NCBI RefSeq assembly: GCF_023255755.1
Contig: NZ_JAGDVS010000093.1
Coordinates: 1-50,476 of the forward strand
Direction of reading: 5' to 3'
DNA: 50,476 bases
Source: Acidithiobacillus sp.
Lineage (GTDB): Bacteria > Pseudomonadota > Gammaproteobacteria > Acidithiobacillales > Acidithiobacillaceae
Shown: piece after piece, positions 35,578 to 43,134 of the stretch
Layout of the letters: each line of letters opens with the position of its first letter
Position numbering within the stretch: the first letter of the stretch is position 1
Made by a program: the position numbers and the translations under genes
The notes under the pieces: generated by a model
Told to the model about the DNA's origin: nothing
Database searches by the model: none
What the model saw: the letters and a program-made list of their open reading frames with translations, nothing else

Positions 35578-35787
35578 ATGAAGGTGATGATTCGTAAAAA
35601 TGCCGCTGGTGAGCTGACGGCGTATGTGCCCAAGAAGGACCTTGAAGAACCCATTACCGAGTGTCAGAAGCCGGAGCTGTGGGGCGGAGTGGTGACGCTG
35701 GCTAACGGCTGGCGCCTGGAATTACCGGAGATGCCCGGTGATACCCGCCTGCCTATTACCGTAGAAGCGCGTCGCCTGGAGGGCTGA
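35578..35787 (+). CDS. nifT: NifT/FixU protein
   Basis: A 69-aa protein with the NifT signature: MKVMIRKN at the start, LTAYVPKKDLEEPI and the WGGVVTLANGWRLELP core. The function is unknown; mutants usually have little phenotype. It lies 15 bp after nifS2, with AAGGA before the ATG. Confidence 0.93.
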   Translation: MKVMIRKNAAGELTAYVPKKDLEEPITECQKPELWGGVVTLANGWRLELPEMPGDTRLPITVEARRLEG

Positions 35788-35791
35788 GAGG

Positions 35792-36064
35792 ATGGAACTC
35801 ACTGACGAAGATCTCGCGGTGCTTTTTGATCTGGGCCGGAATGCCTGCCGGTCTGGTGAAGGCATCCTGCCTGTTTTGCGTACCCGCTTCCCCGGACTGC
35901 CCATTACCCAATGTCCTGCCGGTGATGTCAGCGACGAGCCTTTCCGTGCCGGTGAATATTTTGACCTGCATCTGCTCGATACCCGCGACCACTGCTGGAA
36001 GGTCACATCCGATTCCCAGGCGGCGACGGGCCTGCTGCTCGCCATGCACCGGAGTACGACATGA
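35792..36064 (+). CDS. small conserved-looking nif-operon protein (function unknown)
   Basis: A 90-aa soluble protein, acidic at the N-terminus, with three cysteines (NACRSG, ITQCPAG, DHCWKV). From memory it resembles a small uncharacterised family found beside nifT in proteobacteria (possibly DUF6129), but I could not verify this. GGAGGG lies 8 nt before the ATG; its stop overlaps the DegT gene start (ATGA). Confidence 0.7.
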   Translation: MELTDEDLAVLFDLGRNACRSGEGILPVLRTRFPGLPITQCPAGDVSDEPFRAGEYFDLHLLDTRDHCWKVTSDSQAATGLLLAMHRSTT

Positions 36065-37203
36065 CTGCGCTCGAAATCCCCCTCTCGGACCCGGACATCA
36101 GCGCCGGCGAACTGGAGGCAGTAGAGGCTGTGTTGCGTTCCACTCGCATCAGCGCCGGGGAACAAGTGGAGGCCTTCGAAGCGGCCTTTGCTGCCTATCA
36201 CGGGCGGCGCTACGCCGTCGCCGTCGCCAGTCCGACTCTGGCCCTGATGCTCTGCCTGCGCGCCTACGAACTCAGGGCGGGCGACGAAGTCATTCTCTCG
36301 CCCTATAGCTGGTGGCAGATCGGGCATGCCCTGGCGTGGTACGGGGTTCAGCCGGTGTTCGCGGATATCGATTACTACTCCGGCACGATCTCCCCCAAAG
36401 GGGCTGAGACCCTGATCACGGAGAAAACCCGGGCGATTCTCGCCGGCAATACCAAGGGGCATCCTGCCTTCTGGCAGGAGCTGCGCACGATGGCCAACGA
36501 AAACGGTCTGATTCTGCTGGAAGATTCGACGGAGGCCATCGGCTCCCGCTATCAGGACAAGCTGGTCGGCAGCTTCGGGGACAGCGCTATTTTTGCCTTT
36601 GCTCAGCCCTCTGCCCTGGTCTGCGGTGAAGGTGCCATGATCGTCACGGACGATACCGAAACCGTCAGCCGTCTGCGCCAATACCGCGCGCGGGGCGTCA
36701 GTGAGCGGGGCTCGGTGGTGGCGCCTACCCGTCCACCCCTGCAGGCAGAAATGAGCGATATTCAGGCCGCCATAGGGCTGGTCCAGCTCGCCCGTCTGGA
36801 CGGTATTTTGCAACGCCGACAGCAGGTGGAAGCGCTTTACTTTGAGTACATGAAGTCCTTTGAAGGTATCAAGGATCCCTACCATGGGCCGGATGCCACC
36901 GCGGTGCATTGGTTTGCGTACGAAGTACACCTCGGTACCCGGTTCAGCCGCAGCAGTCGGGATGCCATCGTCACCGATCTCCGCGCCCAGGGTATCGAGG
37001 CGGCCTCTTACTGCCTGCCCATGCATACCCAATCCTATTATCGCGAGCGCGGCGGCGGTCACTGCCCGACCGCCGTGCGGGTGTCCGACCGCACCCTGAT
37101 CCTGCCTTTTCACCCGCGCCTGGGAGAAGAGGAAATCGCCTTTATCATCGAAACATTGAAGGATGCATCCGTCAATGTGGGTGCTGGTGCCGCCATTTAT
37201 TAG
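36061..37203 (+). CDS. DegT/DnrJ/EryC1-family protein lacking the PLP lysine
   Basis: A 380-aa fold-type I aminotransferase homologue. N-terminal LSDPDISAGELEAVEAVLRS, the LILLEDSTEA strand with the PLP-binding Asp, and the VCGEGAMIV block are typical of the family. The Schiff-base lysine, normally five residues before GEG, is Ser here (QPSALVCGEG), and the usual EDaaQ glutamine is Glu. A normal transaminase reaction is therefore not expected. It could bind a cofactor or sugar non-catalytically, or use another residue. It is coupled to the preceding gene and probably part of the nifB operon. Confidence 0.85.
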   Translation: MTALEIPLSDPDISAGELEAVEAVLRSTRISAGEQVEAFEAAFAAYHGRRYAVAVASPTLALMLCLRAYELRAGDEVILSPYSWWQIGHALAWYGVQPVFADIDYYSGTISPKGAETLITEKTRAILAGNTKGHPAFWQELRTMANENGLILLEDSTEAIGSRYQDKLVGSFGDSAIFAFAQPSALVCGEGAMIVTDDTETVSRLRQYRARGVSERGSVVAPTRPPLQAEMSDIQAAIGLVQLARLDGILQRRQQVEALYFEYMKSFEGIKDPYHGPDATAVHWFAYEVHLGTRFSRSSRDAIVTDLRAQGIEAASYCLPMHTQSYYRERGGGHCPTAVRVSDRTLILPFHPRLGEEEIAFIIETLKDASVNVGAGAAIY

Positions 37204-37244
37204 TGTGTTGTTTTTACGTTCATTTTAATAGAGGAGAAGATTGA

Positions 37245-37550
37245 ATGCCCATTATCACCATCAAACCCAGTGGTAAAACCGTCGAGATGCCCGTGGGGGC
37301 CAGTCTCGCCGCCGCGGTGATCGCTGCCGGTGAACCCATGGTCCTGAAGTGCGAAGGCAAAGGCGAATGCGATAGCTGCCATATTTTCGTCCAGGAAGGG
37401 CGGAAGAGCGTGTCGAAAATCCAGCGTCTGGAAAATGAACGCCTGGATACCATCGTTGGCGTCGGCAGCAAATCCCGTCTGGCCTGTCAGGCCATGATCG
37501 GTGAAGAAGACGTCGTCATCGAGCTTTTGGGATTTTCTTCGGGCCTATAA
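37245..37550 (+). CDS. adrenodoxin-type [2Fe-2S] ferredoxin
   Basis: A 101-aa ferredoxin with C-x5-C-x2-C (CEGKGECDSC, about residues 36-45) and the later RLACQA cysteine. The spacing is that of adrenodoxin/Isc-type ferredoxins rather than plant-type ones. It probably serves Fe-S assembly or electron supply in the nif system. GAGGAG precedes the ATG. It lies 41 bp after the DegT-like gene. Confidence 0.87.
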   Translation: MPIITIKPSGKTVEMPVGASLAAAVIAAGEPMVLKCEGKGECDSCHIFVQEGRKSVSKIQRLENERLDTIVGVGSKSRLACQAMIGEEDVVIELLGFSSGL

Positions 37551-37560
37551 GGAGGATGTG

Positions 37561-37785
37561 ATGGAACAGTCGCTCGTCATCATTCATGCACGTTTTGCCA
37601 ACGATGGCAGTGTGCGGGAAATTGGCGAGTGTCCCAGCGGGACCAGCCCTCAGGACTGGTTCAATGCGCTGAGCAGACACTCTGCCAATGGTTATGAATC
37701 TCTCTCCGGGGGAAGGGGCATTTTTCGCCTCGAACCAGCGGTCATCGAACAGATCAAGGCTGCGGTTCTTTCCCTCGCTACATAA
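37561..37785 (+). CDS. hypothetical 74-aa protein
   Basis: Not recognised. The sequence starts MEQSLVIIHARFANDGSV and has a single cysteine. A strong AAGGAGG precedes the ATG; it lies 10 bp after the ferredoxin gene and 12 bp before the SIR2-like gene. No signal peptide or membrane segment. Confidence 0.72.
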   Translation: MEQSLVIIHARFANDGSVREIGECPSGTSPQDWFNALSRHSANGYESLSGGRGIFRLEPAVIEQIKAAVLSLAT

Positions 37786-37797
37786 GGAAGCATGACT

Positions 37798-38625
37798 ATG
37801 GACAAGGATCTTTCGGAAATCTTCAGCGGCCTTGCGGAAGGGCGCATCATTCCGTATCTCGGTCCCGGCCTGTTGCCGGAGGCCGGAGCCACCCTGCCTA
37901 GCGGGTTGCCGGCATTGGCGGAAGTGCTCAGCAGCCAGGTGACGGTGCCTCACAAGGTCCGGCGCAACCTCACCGGGGCCGCGCAGTATATCGAGAACTT
38001 CAAGCACCGCAAGACCCTCGTGGGCATGATGGACAAGACCTTTGCCGAGGATCCGCCGATCCATCCTTTGCAGCGCGATCTGGCCACACGGCCACTCCCG
38101 TTGATCGTCCACCTCTGGTACGACAACGGTATGGCCAAGGCGTTGGCCGAACAGGGTACACGCTGGGGACGTATCCAGGGGCTCAGTCAGACCGAGCATT
38201 TTGGCCACTGGACGGGATATATGGATGCCGAGGGCCAGTCGGTCGAAGCCGCAGTGGCTGCCCAATGGGACACGATACTGTATGAGCCTTGGGGCTCACA
38301 AAGTCCGGCCAATAATTACCTCGTTTCTGATACGGATTTTGTCGAAGTGCTGACGGAAATTGACATTCAGACGCCTATCCCGGAGATAGTCCAACAAATC
38401 CGCACGGGGCGCCATTTTCTTTTTGTCGGATGCCGTTTCAATGACCAGTTGCAGCGCAATTTCGCCCGCCAGATCATGAAGCGTTCATCGGATCGTCATT
38501 GGGCGCTGATAGAGGCACCGCTGACCCGGAACGAAACGCGTTTTGTTCGCGAGCAGGGGATTCAGGTGCTCCAGATGCCCTCTGGCGTCTTGTTAGGCGA
38601 GGCCATCGTAGCCAAGGCGGGATAA
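37798..38625 (+). CDS. SIR2-like domain protein of the nifB operon
   Basis: A 275-aa protein that looks like the SIR2_2 family: IIPYLGPGLLPEAG at the NAD-loop position, HPLQRDLATRPLPLIVHLWYDN where the family has a TTNYD block, and HFLFVGCRFNDQLQRNFARQI near the C-terminus. The canonical NYD asparagine is replaced by Trp (HLWYD), so NAD cleavage is doubtful. The ATG with AAGGA about 9 nt upstream is chosen over one 6 bp earlier. SIR2-like domains are usually in defence proteins; here the gene is the tail of a nif operon. The role is unknown. Confidence 0.72.
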   Translation: MDKDLSEIFSGLAEGRIIPYLGPGLLPEAGATLPSGLPALAEVLSSQVTVPHKVRRNLTGAAQYIENFKHRKTLVGMMDKTFAEDPPIHPLQRDLATRPLPLIVHLWYDNGMAKALAEQGTRWGRIQGLSQTEHFGHWTGYMDAEGQSVEAAVAAQWDTILYEPWGSQSPANNYLVSDTDFVEVLTEIDIQTPIPEIVQQIRTGRHFLFVGCRFNDQLQRNFARQIMKRSSDRHWALIEAPLTRNETRFVREQGIQVLQMPSGVLLGEAIVAKAG

Positions 38626-38644
38626 ATAAGCAGGGGACAAGGCG

Positions 38645-39094
38645 ATGTTATGGAGCAAAACCTGTGACTACGCGCTTCAGGCTTTAGTGTACGTGGCATC
38701 TCAGCCTGAAGATGTCTGTGTTCGCAGTCAGGATGTGGCTGCTTACCTCTATGAGGTGCCCTCTCCCTACCTCTTGAAAATCCTCAAGGAGTTGGCGGGG
38801 AAGGGCATACTTCAGTCGTTCAAGGGGCGCGGCGGTGGCTTTTTGCTGGCGCCGGGAATCCGGGAATCAGGACTTCTGGAGATGGTGAAGCGTATTGAGG
38901 GAGAACCTTTTGGCGATGCTTGCGTTTTGGGTCTCGCCAAGTGCGCCGATGAGACCGCATGCCCCGCTCATCACGCCTGGTCACCCATAAAAAATAAGGT
39001 ACTGGAATTGCTCAGCGAGCAAACCATAGGCCATATGGCGGAGGCGGTGCGCGATGGCCGCTATGATTTACGGCTGCTGCGCAAGGCGGGATAG
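38645..39094 (+). CDS. Rrf2-family transcriptional regulator with a cysteine triad
   Basis: A 149-aa protein. The N-terminal winged helix starts MLWSKTCDYALQALVYVA and contains the YLLKILKELAGKGILQSFKGRGGGFLLA recognition region. Cysteines in CVLGLAKCADETAC (C-x6-C-x5-C) can hold an Fe-S cluster, as in IscR, NsrR and RsrR. It may sense iron-sulfur status or nitric oxide. It lies 19 bp after the SIR2-like gene and before modA, so it could control either side. Its target is not visible. Confidence 0.9.
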   Translation: MLWSKTCDYALQALVYVASQPEDVCVRSQDVAAYLYEVPSPYLLKILKELAGKGILQSFKGRGGGFLLAPGIRESGLLEMVKRIEGEPFGDACVLGLAKCADETACPAHHAWSPIKNKVLELLSEQTIGHMAEAVRDGRYDLRLLRKAG

Positions 39095-39123
39095 CGGGAG
39101 CGGTTGCACGCGACAATGGGTCC

Positions 39124-39145
39124 ATCGTTATATTTTATGATATAT
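39124..39145. promoter_or_regulatory. possible ModE-box-like site before modA
   Basis: The left part ATCGTTATAT matches the CGTTATAT half of molybdate-operon operators; the right half ATATAT is degenerate. It ends 10 bp before the modA start codon. No modE gene was found in the window. Confidence 0.4.
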
Positions 39146-39155
39146 GGGGAGCGCT

Positions 39156-39908
39156 ATGAAAGCATGGGTTCGTTATGTGACCGTTCTGATCTTCTTGTTT
39201 TGCGGCACTATGGCCCATGCCGGCACGGTCATGGTCGCCGCTGCTCCCAACATCAAGTTCGCTTTCGACAACCTGGAAGTGGCTTTTCACCAGCAGACTG
39301 GTATTGCGGTCAAGCCGGTTTACGCATCTTCCGGAGCGCTGACCCAGCAGATTGAGGCTGGAGCGCCCTATGACGTATTCCTTGCGGCCGATACCAAATA
39401 TCCGGAACATCTCTACACAGCGGGCATGACCGCAAGCGCACCCAAAGTCTATGCCTACGGCACCCTGGTGCTTTGGAGCAAAGCCCCCGTGAATTTCACC
39501 AACTGGCAGTCGCTCCTGAAAGGTCCGGAGATACGGAAAATCGCCGTGCCTAATCCGCGTCTGGCACCCTATGGTCTGCAGGCTTTGCGGGCGCTCAAGT
39601 ATTATCATCTCTTTGATCCGCTCAAGGGCAAGATCATTTATGGCGAGAATCTGCTGACGGTGATCCAGTATGTCGATGCCGGCGCGGCAGAGGTCGGTTT
39701 CACGGCCAAGTCGCTCATGGCAGCCCCCGAGATGCGTGGCAGGGGCCATTGGGTGGAAATCCCCCAAAGCGCCTATAAACCCATCGCCCAGTCGGCGGTG
39801 CTTCTCAAGCGGGGTGCCAGCAACCCCGATGCACAGAAGTTCCTGGCGTTTGTCTATTCTCCCGCAGGACGCCGTATCCTCAAGGCGAACGGCTATCGGC
39901 TGCCCTGA
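39156..39908 (+). CDS. modA: molybdate ABC transporter substrate-binding protein ModA
   Basis: A 250-aa periplasmic protein. The signal peptide (MKAWVRYVTVLIFLFCG...AHA) ends near residue 22. The mature part shows VMVAAAPNIKFAFDNL, VYASSGALTQQIEAGAPYDVFLAAD and a late AAEVGFTAKSL block, all standard for ModA. It binds molybdate for the FeMo-co supply. GGGGAG precedes the start with short spacing (4 nt), so an ATG 12 bp upstream is an alternative. Confidence 0.93.
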   Translation: MKAWVRYVTVLIFLFCGTMAHAGTVMVAAAPNIKFAFDNLEVAFHQQTGIAVKPVYASSGALTQQIEAGAPYDVFLAADTKYPEHLYTAGMTASAPKVYAYGTLVLWSKAPVNFTNWQSLLKGPEIRKIAVPNPRLAPYGLQALRALKYYHLFDPLKGKIIYGENLLTVIQYVDAGAAEVGFTAKSLMAAPEMRGRGHWVEIPQSAYKPIAQSAVLLKRGASNPDAQKFLAFVYSPAGRRILKANGYRLP

Positions 39909-39920
39909 GTATTTCATGAT

Positions 39921-40334
39921 ATGAACCGATTGCGCGGAGAGATCGTTGAAATATTGAGCGCTGAGCACCTGAGTCTGGTAGATGTGGCGGTGGGGCCGGA
40001 TTGCCTTTCAGCGGTATTGCTGGCCTCCCTCGATGAAGAGCCGCTGCTACGGGTCGGTCAACAGGTTGACCTCTGCTTCAAGGAAACAGAAGTGGGATTA
40101 GCCAAGGATCTGCAGGGACGTATCAGCCTGCGCAATCGTCTGCCGGTCAAGGTGGAGGAAATCAGCCGTGGCGTTATCCTTTCTGAGATTTGGCTGGATT
40201 ACCGTGGACAGGTACTGCGCTCGGTGATTACCAGCCGCTCCGCCGAGCGCCTGGAATTGCGTCCCGGCGATCTGCTGGAGGCCCTCATCAAGTCCAATGA
40301 GGTCGCGATCCTGGAGGATGGTCATGCCTTTTGA
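39921..40334 (+). CDS. TOBE-domain molybdate-binding protein between modA and modB
   Basis: A 137-aa protein made of two TOBE/Mop-like units: residues ~1-65 (RLRGEIVEILSAEHLSLVDVAV) and ~70-137 (RLPVKVEEISRGVILSEI followed by ITSRSAERLELRPGDLLEALIKSNEVAI). The second unit has the full molbindin pattern. Such modules bind molybdate and are normally fused to ModC or ModE. Here ModC lacks a full tandem TOBE tail, so this protein may replace it. It overlaps modB by 11 bp. Confidence 0.85.
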   Translation: MNRLRGEIVEILSAEHLSLVDVAVGPDCLSAVLLASLDEEPLLRVGQQVDLCFKETEVGLAKDLQGRISLRNRLPVKVEEISRGVILSEIWLDYRGQVLRSVITSRSAERLELRPGDLLEALIKSNEVAILEDGHAF

Positions 40335-40995
40335 CTGGGAACCCCTGCTACTGACCTTTAAGCTCGCGATCGTGGTCACCGCCATCCTTTGGGTCATTGG
40401 TATCCCCCTTGCCTATTGGCTGGCCCATAGTCACGTCCGCTGGAAAGCCCTTGTCGAAACCCTGGTGAGTATGCCGCTGGTGCTGCCGCCCTCGGTGCTG
40501 GGTTTTTATCTGCTGCTGATCTTCAGCCCCAACCACTGGTTCGGCGGCGCACTGCAACATAGCCTGGGTATTCAGCTCGCTTTCAGCTTTCCCGGCCTGA
40601 TAGTCGCGTCGGTAATTTTCAGCCTGCCCTTCATGGTGCATCCCATTCAAGCGGGGTTCCAGAGTCTGCCACCCGCTTTGCGTGAAGCCGCTTATGTGCT
40701 CGGCAAATCCCGCGGGGAAACGCTCCTGCGGGTACAACTCCCTAATATGAAGCCTTCCCTGCTCTCCGGCACCGTTCTGGCCTTTGCCCACACCATCGGC
40801 GAATTCGGCGTCGTTCTCATGATCGGCGGCGACCTGCCGGGCGAAACCCGGGTCGCCTCCATTGCCATTTACAACGAAGTGGAGGCACTGAATTACTCCG
40901 CCGCCAACCTCTACGCAGGAGTGCTTTTTGCCATCTCCTTCGCCATTCTGCTCATGGTCTATGTGCTCAATAAAAAGCTGCTGGACACGATATGA
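40324..40995 (+). CDS. modB: molybdate ABC transporter permease ModB
   Basis: A 223-aa inner-membrane protein with about five hydrophobic helices. The permease EAA-like loop is REAAYVLGKSRGETLLRVQLPN (positions ~122-143). It forms the channel for ModA-delivered molybdate. GGAGG is placed 7 nt before the chosen ATG (MPFDWEP), which lies inside the end of the TOBE gene. It overlaps modC by 4 bp. Confidence 0.94.
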   Translation: MPFDWEPLLLTFKLAIVVTAILWVIGIPLAYWLAHSHVRWKALVETLVSMPLVLPPSVLGFYLLLIFSPNHWFGGALQHSLGIQLAFSFPGLIVASVIFSLPFMVHPIQAGFQSLPPALREAAYVLGKSRGETLLRVQLPNMKPSLLSGTVLAFAHTIGEFGVVLMIGGDLPGETRVASIAIYNEVEALNYSAANLYAGVLFAISFAILLMVYVLNKKLLDTI

Positions 40996-41867
40996 TTGAG
41001 CTCTGTGTGGAAAAGTCTCTGCATGGCGTGTCGGGGGATTACCGGCTGGAAGTGGACTTGCGTTTGGCCGCAGGGGAGGTGGTCGCCCTCTTCGGACCGT
41101 CGGGTGCGGGCAAAAGCACCCTGCTGCGGATGCTGGCTGGACTCGTTCCACCGGATCGGGGTCGCATCAAGGTGGGCGATACGCTGTGGTTCGACAGCGC
41201 CAAGCAGATCTGCCTCCCACCCCGGAAACGGCAGGTCGGCATGGTGTTTCAGGACTATTCCCTGTTTCCTCATCTGAACGTGCGGGACAATCTCCGTTTT
41301 GCCCTGGCCGACAAGAAAGACCTGAAGACGGTGGACGAGATGCTCGCCCTCACCGGGCTGGGAAACCTGCAAACCCGCTTTCCTGCCAGTCTCTCCGGCG
41401 GTCAGCGGCAACGGGTCGCGCTAGCGCGCGCCATGCTGCGTCGGCCACAGGTATTGCTCCTGGATGAGCCCTTGTCCGCCTTGGACCATGTCATGCGGAC
41501 CCAGCTCCAGGATGAAATACTGGCCTTGCACCGGCGCTTTGGGACCACCATTATCCTGGTCAGCCATGATCTTGCCGAAGTATTCAAAATGGTGCAGCGC
41601 GTTTGCTGTCTGGAAGAGGGCAAAATTCGCGATGACGGGCCGCCGCTGAAGGTTTTCTCGCCACAGCACATGCTGGGGCGCTGGCAGGTGCATGCTGAAG
41701 TCCTGGCGATCGTGCCCCTGGATGTGCTCTGGAGCGTCACCGTATTGATGGGCAACCAGATTACCCGCATCGTCGCCAGCACAGATGAAGTGCATGACCT
41801 TCGTGCGGGCGACAAGATATTGCTTTTCCAGAAGGCCTTTCACCCCATGCTGATTAAAATCCCCTGA
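40992..41867 (+). CDS. modC: molybdate ABC transporter ATP-binding protein ModC
   Basis: A 291-aa ABC ATPase: Walker A GPSGAGKS (~36-43), Q loop FQDYSLF, signature LSGGQRQR (~136) and Walker B LLLDEPLSALD. The C-terminal ~65 residues hold only a short TOBE-like region (HAEVLAIVPLDVLWSVTVLM), smaller than the tail of E. coli ModC. It powers molybdate import through ModB. It overlaps modB by 4 bp (ATGA). Confidence 0.94.
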   Translation: MIELCVEKSLHGVSGDYRLEVDLRLAAGEVVALFGPSGAGKSTLLRMLAGLVPPDRGRIKVGDTLWFDSAKQICLPPRKRQVGMVFQDYSLFPHLNVRDNLRFALADKKDLKTVDEMLALTGLGNLQTRFPASLSGGQRQRVALARAMLRRPQVLLLDEPLSALDHVMRTQLQDEILALHRRFGTTIILVSHDLAEVFKMVQRVCCLEEGKIRDDGPPLKVFSPQHMLGRWQVHAEVLAIVPLDVLWSVTVLMGNQITRIVASTDEVHDLRAGDKILLFQKAFHPMLIKIP

Positions 41868-41885
41868 CGCGCGGGAGTCACGGTC

Positions 41886-42734
41886 TTATACGGGGCGAAT
41901 CTCCACACCGATATCGGCCGGTGCGGCGTGATAGACAGCGCTGGTCACGAGGGTATCCATACCAGTTGCCGCATAGGCATGAATATTGGCAAAGGTAATC
42001 CCGCCTGCGGCAAACAATGTGACCTCCGGTGCCACGGCACGCAGCTTTGCGGCGATTTCTGCCAGGGGCCCGGGCGCCATTTTATCAAACTGAATCCCGG
42101 CGACCCCGGCCAGAGCCAAAGCGTCCGCCATGGTGTGATCCGTCTTTTGCACTTCCACCACGATCTTGCTGGAGGGAACCTGTCTCCGATATTGTGCCAA
42201 CTCTTGCAAGAAAGGCGATAAACCACCTAAAAAGGCTAGGTGTTGGTCAAATACCAGAACACTTTCCGAGAGGCCCAGCCGGTGCGGCATGACTCCCCCT
42301 GCGAGAGCAGCCATGACGGCAAAGCGCCGTATTCCAGGAATATTCTTACGCGTCGCAACCACGGATACTCGGGGATTGATCTGGCGCGCCTGCTGTACCA
42401 ATTGCGCGGAGTAGGTCGCGATGCCACACGCGTACTCCAGCACGTTTTGCGCCACTTTCCAGGCAGAGTGGGCAGCACTTGCGGAACCTTCTGCAGCCAG
42501 CAGGGTGGTTCCTGTTGCGACCAATGCGCCCGACGGCTGACTTTCGGTCACGGTAAGGCCGCAGGCGTCCAATATCTTCACGGCGAGTTCCGTACCAGCG
42601 ACCGTAATATCCTGACGGCAGTGAAAACGCATGTTAGCGGCTTTGTCACCAATGCCCAGCATCCGGGTGGTGAGGTCCAGGAAAGGCTGATCTTCCTGGA
42701 TGAGTGCGGCAATTTCCTGCGGGGAGAAGAACAT
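41886..42734 (-). CDS. modD: ModD-type quinolinate phosphoribosyltransferase-like protein
   Basis: A 282-aa protein of the NadC fold: NVLEYACGIATYSAQLV, VVATRKNIPGIRRFAVMAALAGG with the R/K phosphate pocket, and GVMPHRLGLSESVLVFDQH. The ModD subgroup is encoded with molybdate transporters and its reaction is unknown. The 'TRK' sequence and short length favour ModD over housekeeping NadC, as does the place beside modC (convergent, 18 bp apart). Confidence 0.88.
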   Translation of the reverse strand: MFFSPQEIAALIQEDQPFLDLTTRMLGIGDKAANMRFHCRQDITVAGTELAVKILDACGLTVTESQPSGALVATGTTLLAAEGSASAAHSAWKVAQNVLEYACGIATYSAQLVQQARQINPRVSVVATRKNIPGIRRFAVMAALAGGVMPHRLGLSESVLVFDQHLAFLGGLSPFLQELAQYRRQVPSSKIVVEVQKTDHTMADALALAGVAGIQFDKMAPGPLAEIAAKLRAVAPEVTLFAAGGITFANIHAYAATGMDTLVTSAVYHAAPADIGVEIRPV

Positions 42735-42857
42735 GGCGTAGCCCGTAATAACAGTGAACCACCCGCAATGGCAGATGGTCCGTGACAGCAGTTGCAGAGT
42801 GACCGGGCAGCGGTGCGCTCTGTTTCGCCAGACGGTTGATCGCCTGGAACAGCCGCT

Positions 42858-43064
42858 TCAGGGTTTTTCGATACCTACTTCGCTGGCCTTGATTACCGCG
42901 AAAACCTCGTCACCCACCTTGAGCCCGAGTCGTTCCACGCTCCGTGTGGTAATCACGGAGGCGATTATACCGGCGGAGGTTTCCACCTCGATTTCCGAAA
43001 CCGCCCCACCCTTGACGATCTCAACCACTTTACCCTTCAAATGATTACGCAGACTGGTTTCCAT
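42858..43064 (-). CDS. mop: molbindin (Mop) molybdate-binding protein
   Basis: A 68-aa single TOBE domain: SLRNHLKGKVVEIVKGGAV, EIEVETSAGIIASVITTRS, VGDEVFAVIKASEVGI. It is of classical Mop length and assembles into hexamers that store molybdate in the cytoplasm, buffering supply to nitrogenase. It lies about 120 bp upstream of modD on the same strand; nothing else was seen in the gap. Confidence 0.93.
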   Translation of the reverse strand: METSLRNHLKGKVVEIVKGGAVSEIEVETSAGIIASVITTRSVERLGLKVGDEVFAVIKASEVGIEKP

Positions 43065-43134
43065 GACCGCACCCCCTGGTTAACCGATAAGAGTGTGCCA
43101 GTATATCCTGCATGGACGGGCAGGGGATAGACGA

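Noticed and set aside
35722-37113. A 463-codon minus-strand frame opposite the DegT-like gene.
   Set aside because: No domain or start signal; the plus-strand gene is coupled to its neighbours and has family motifs.
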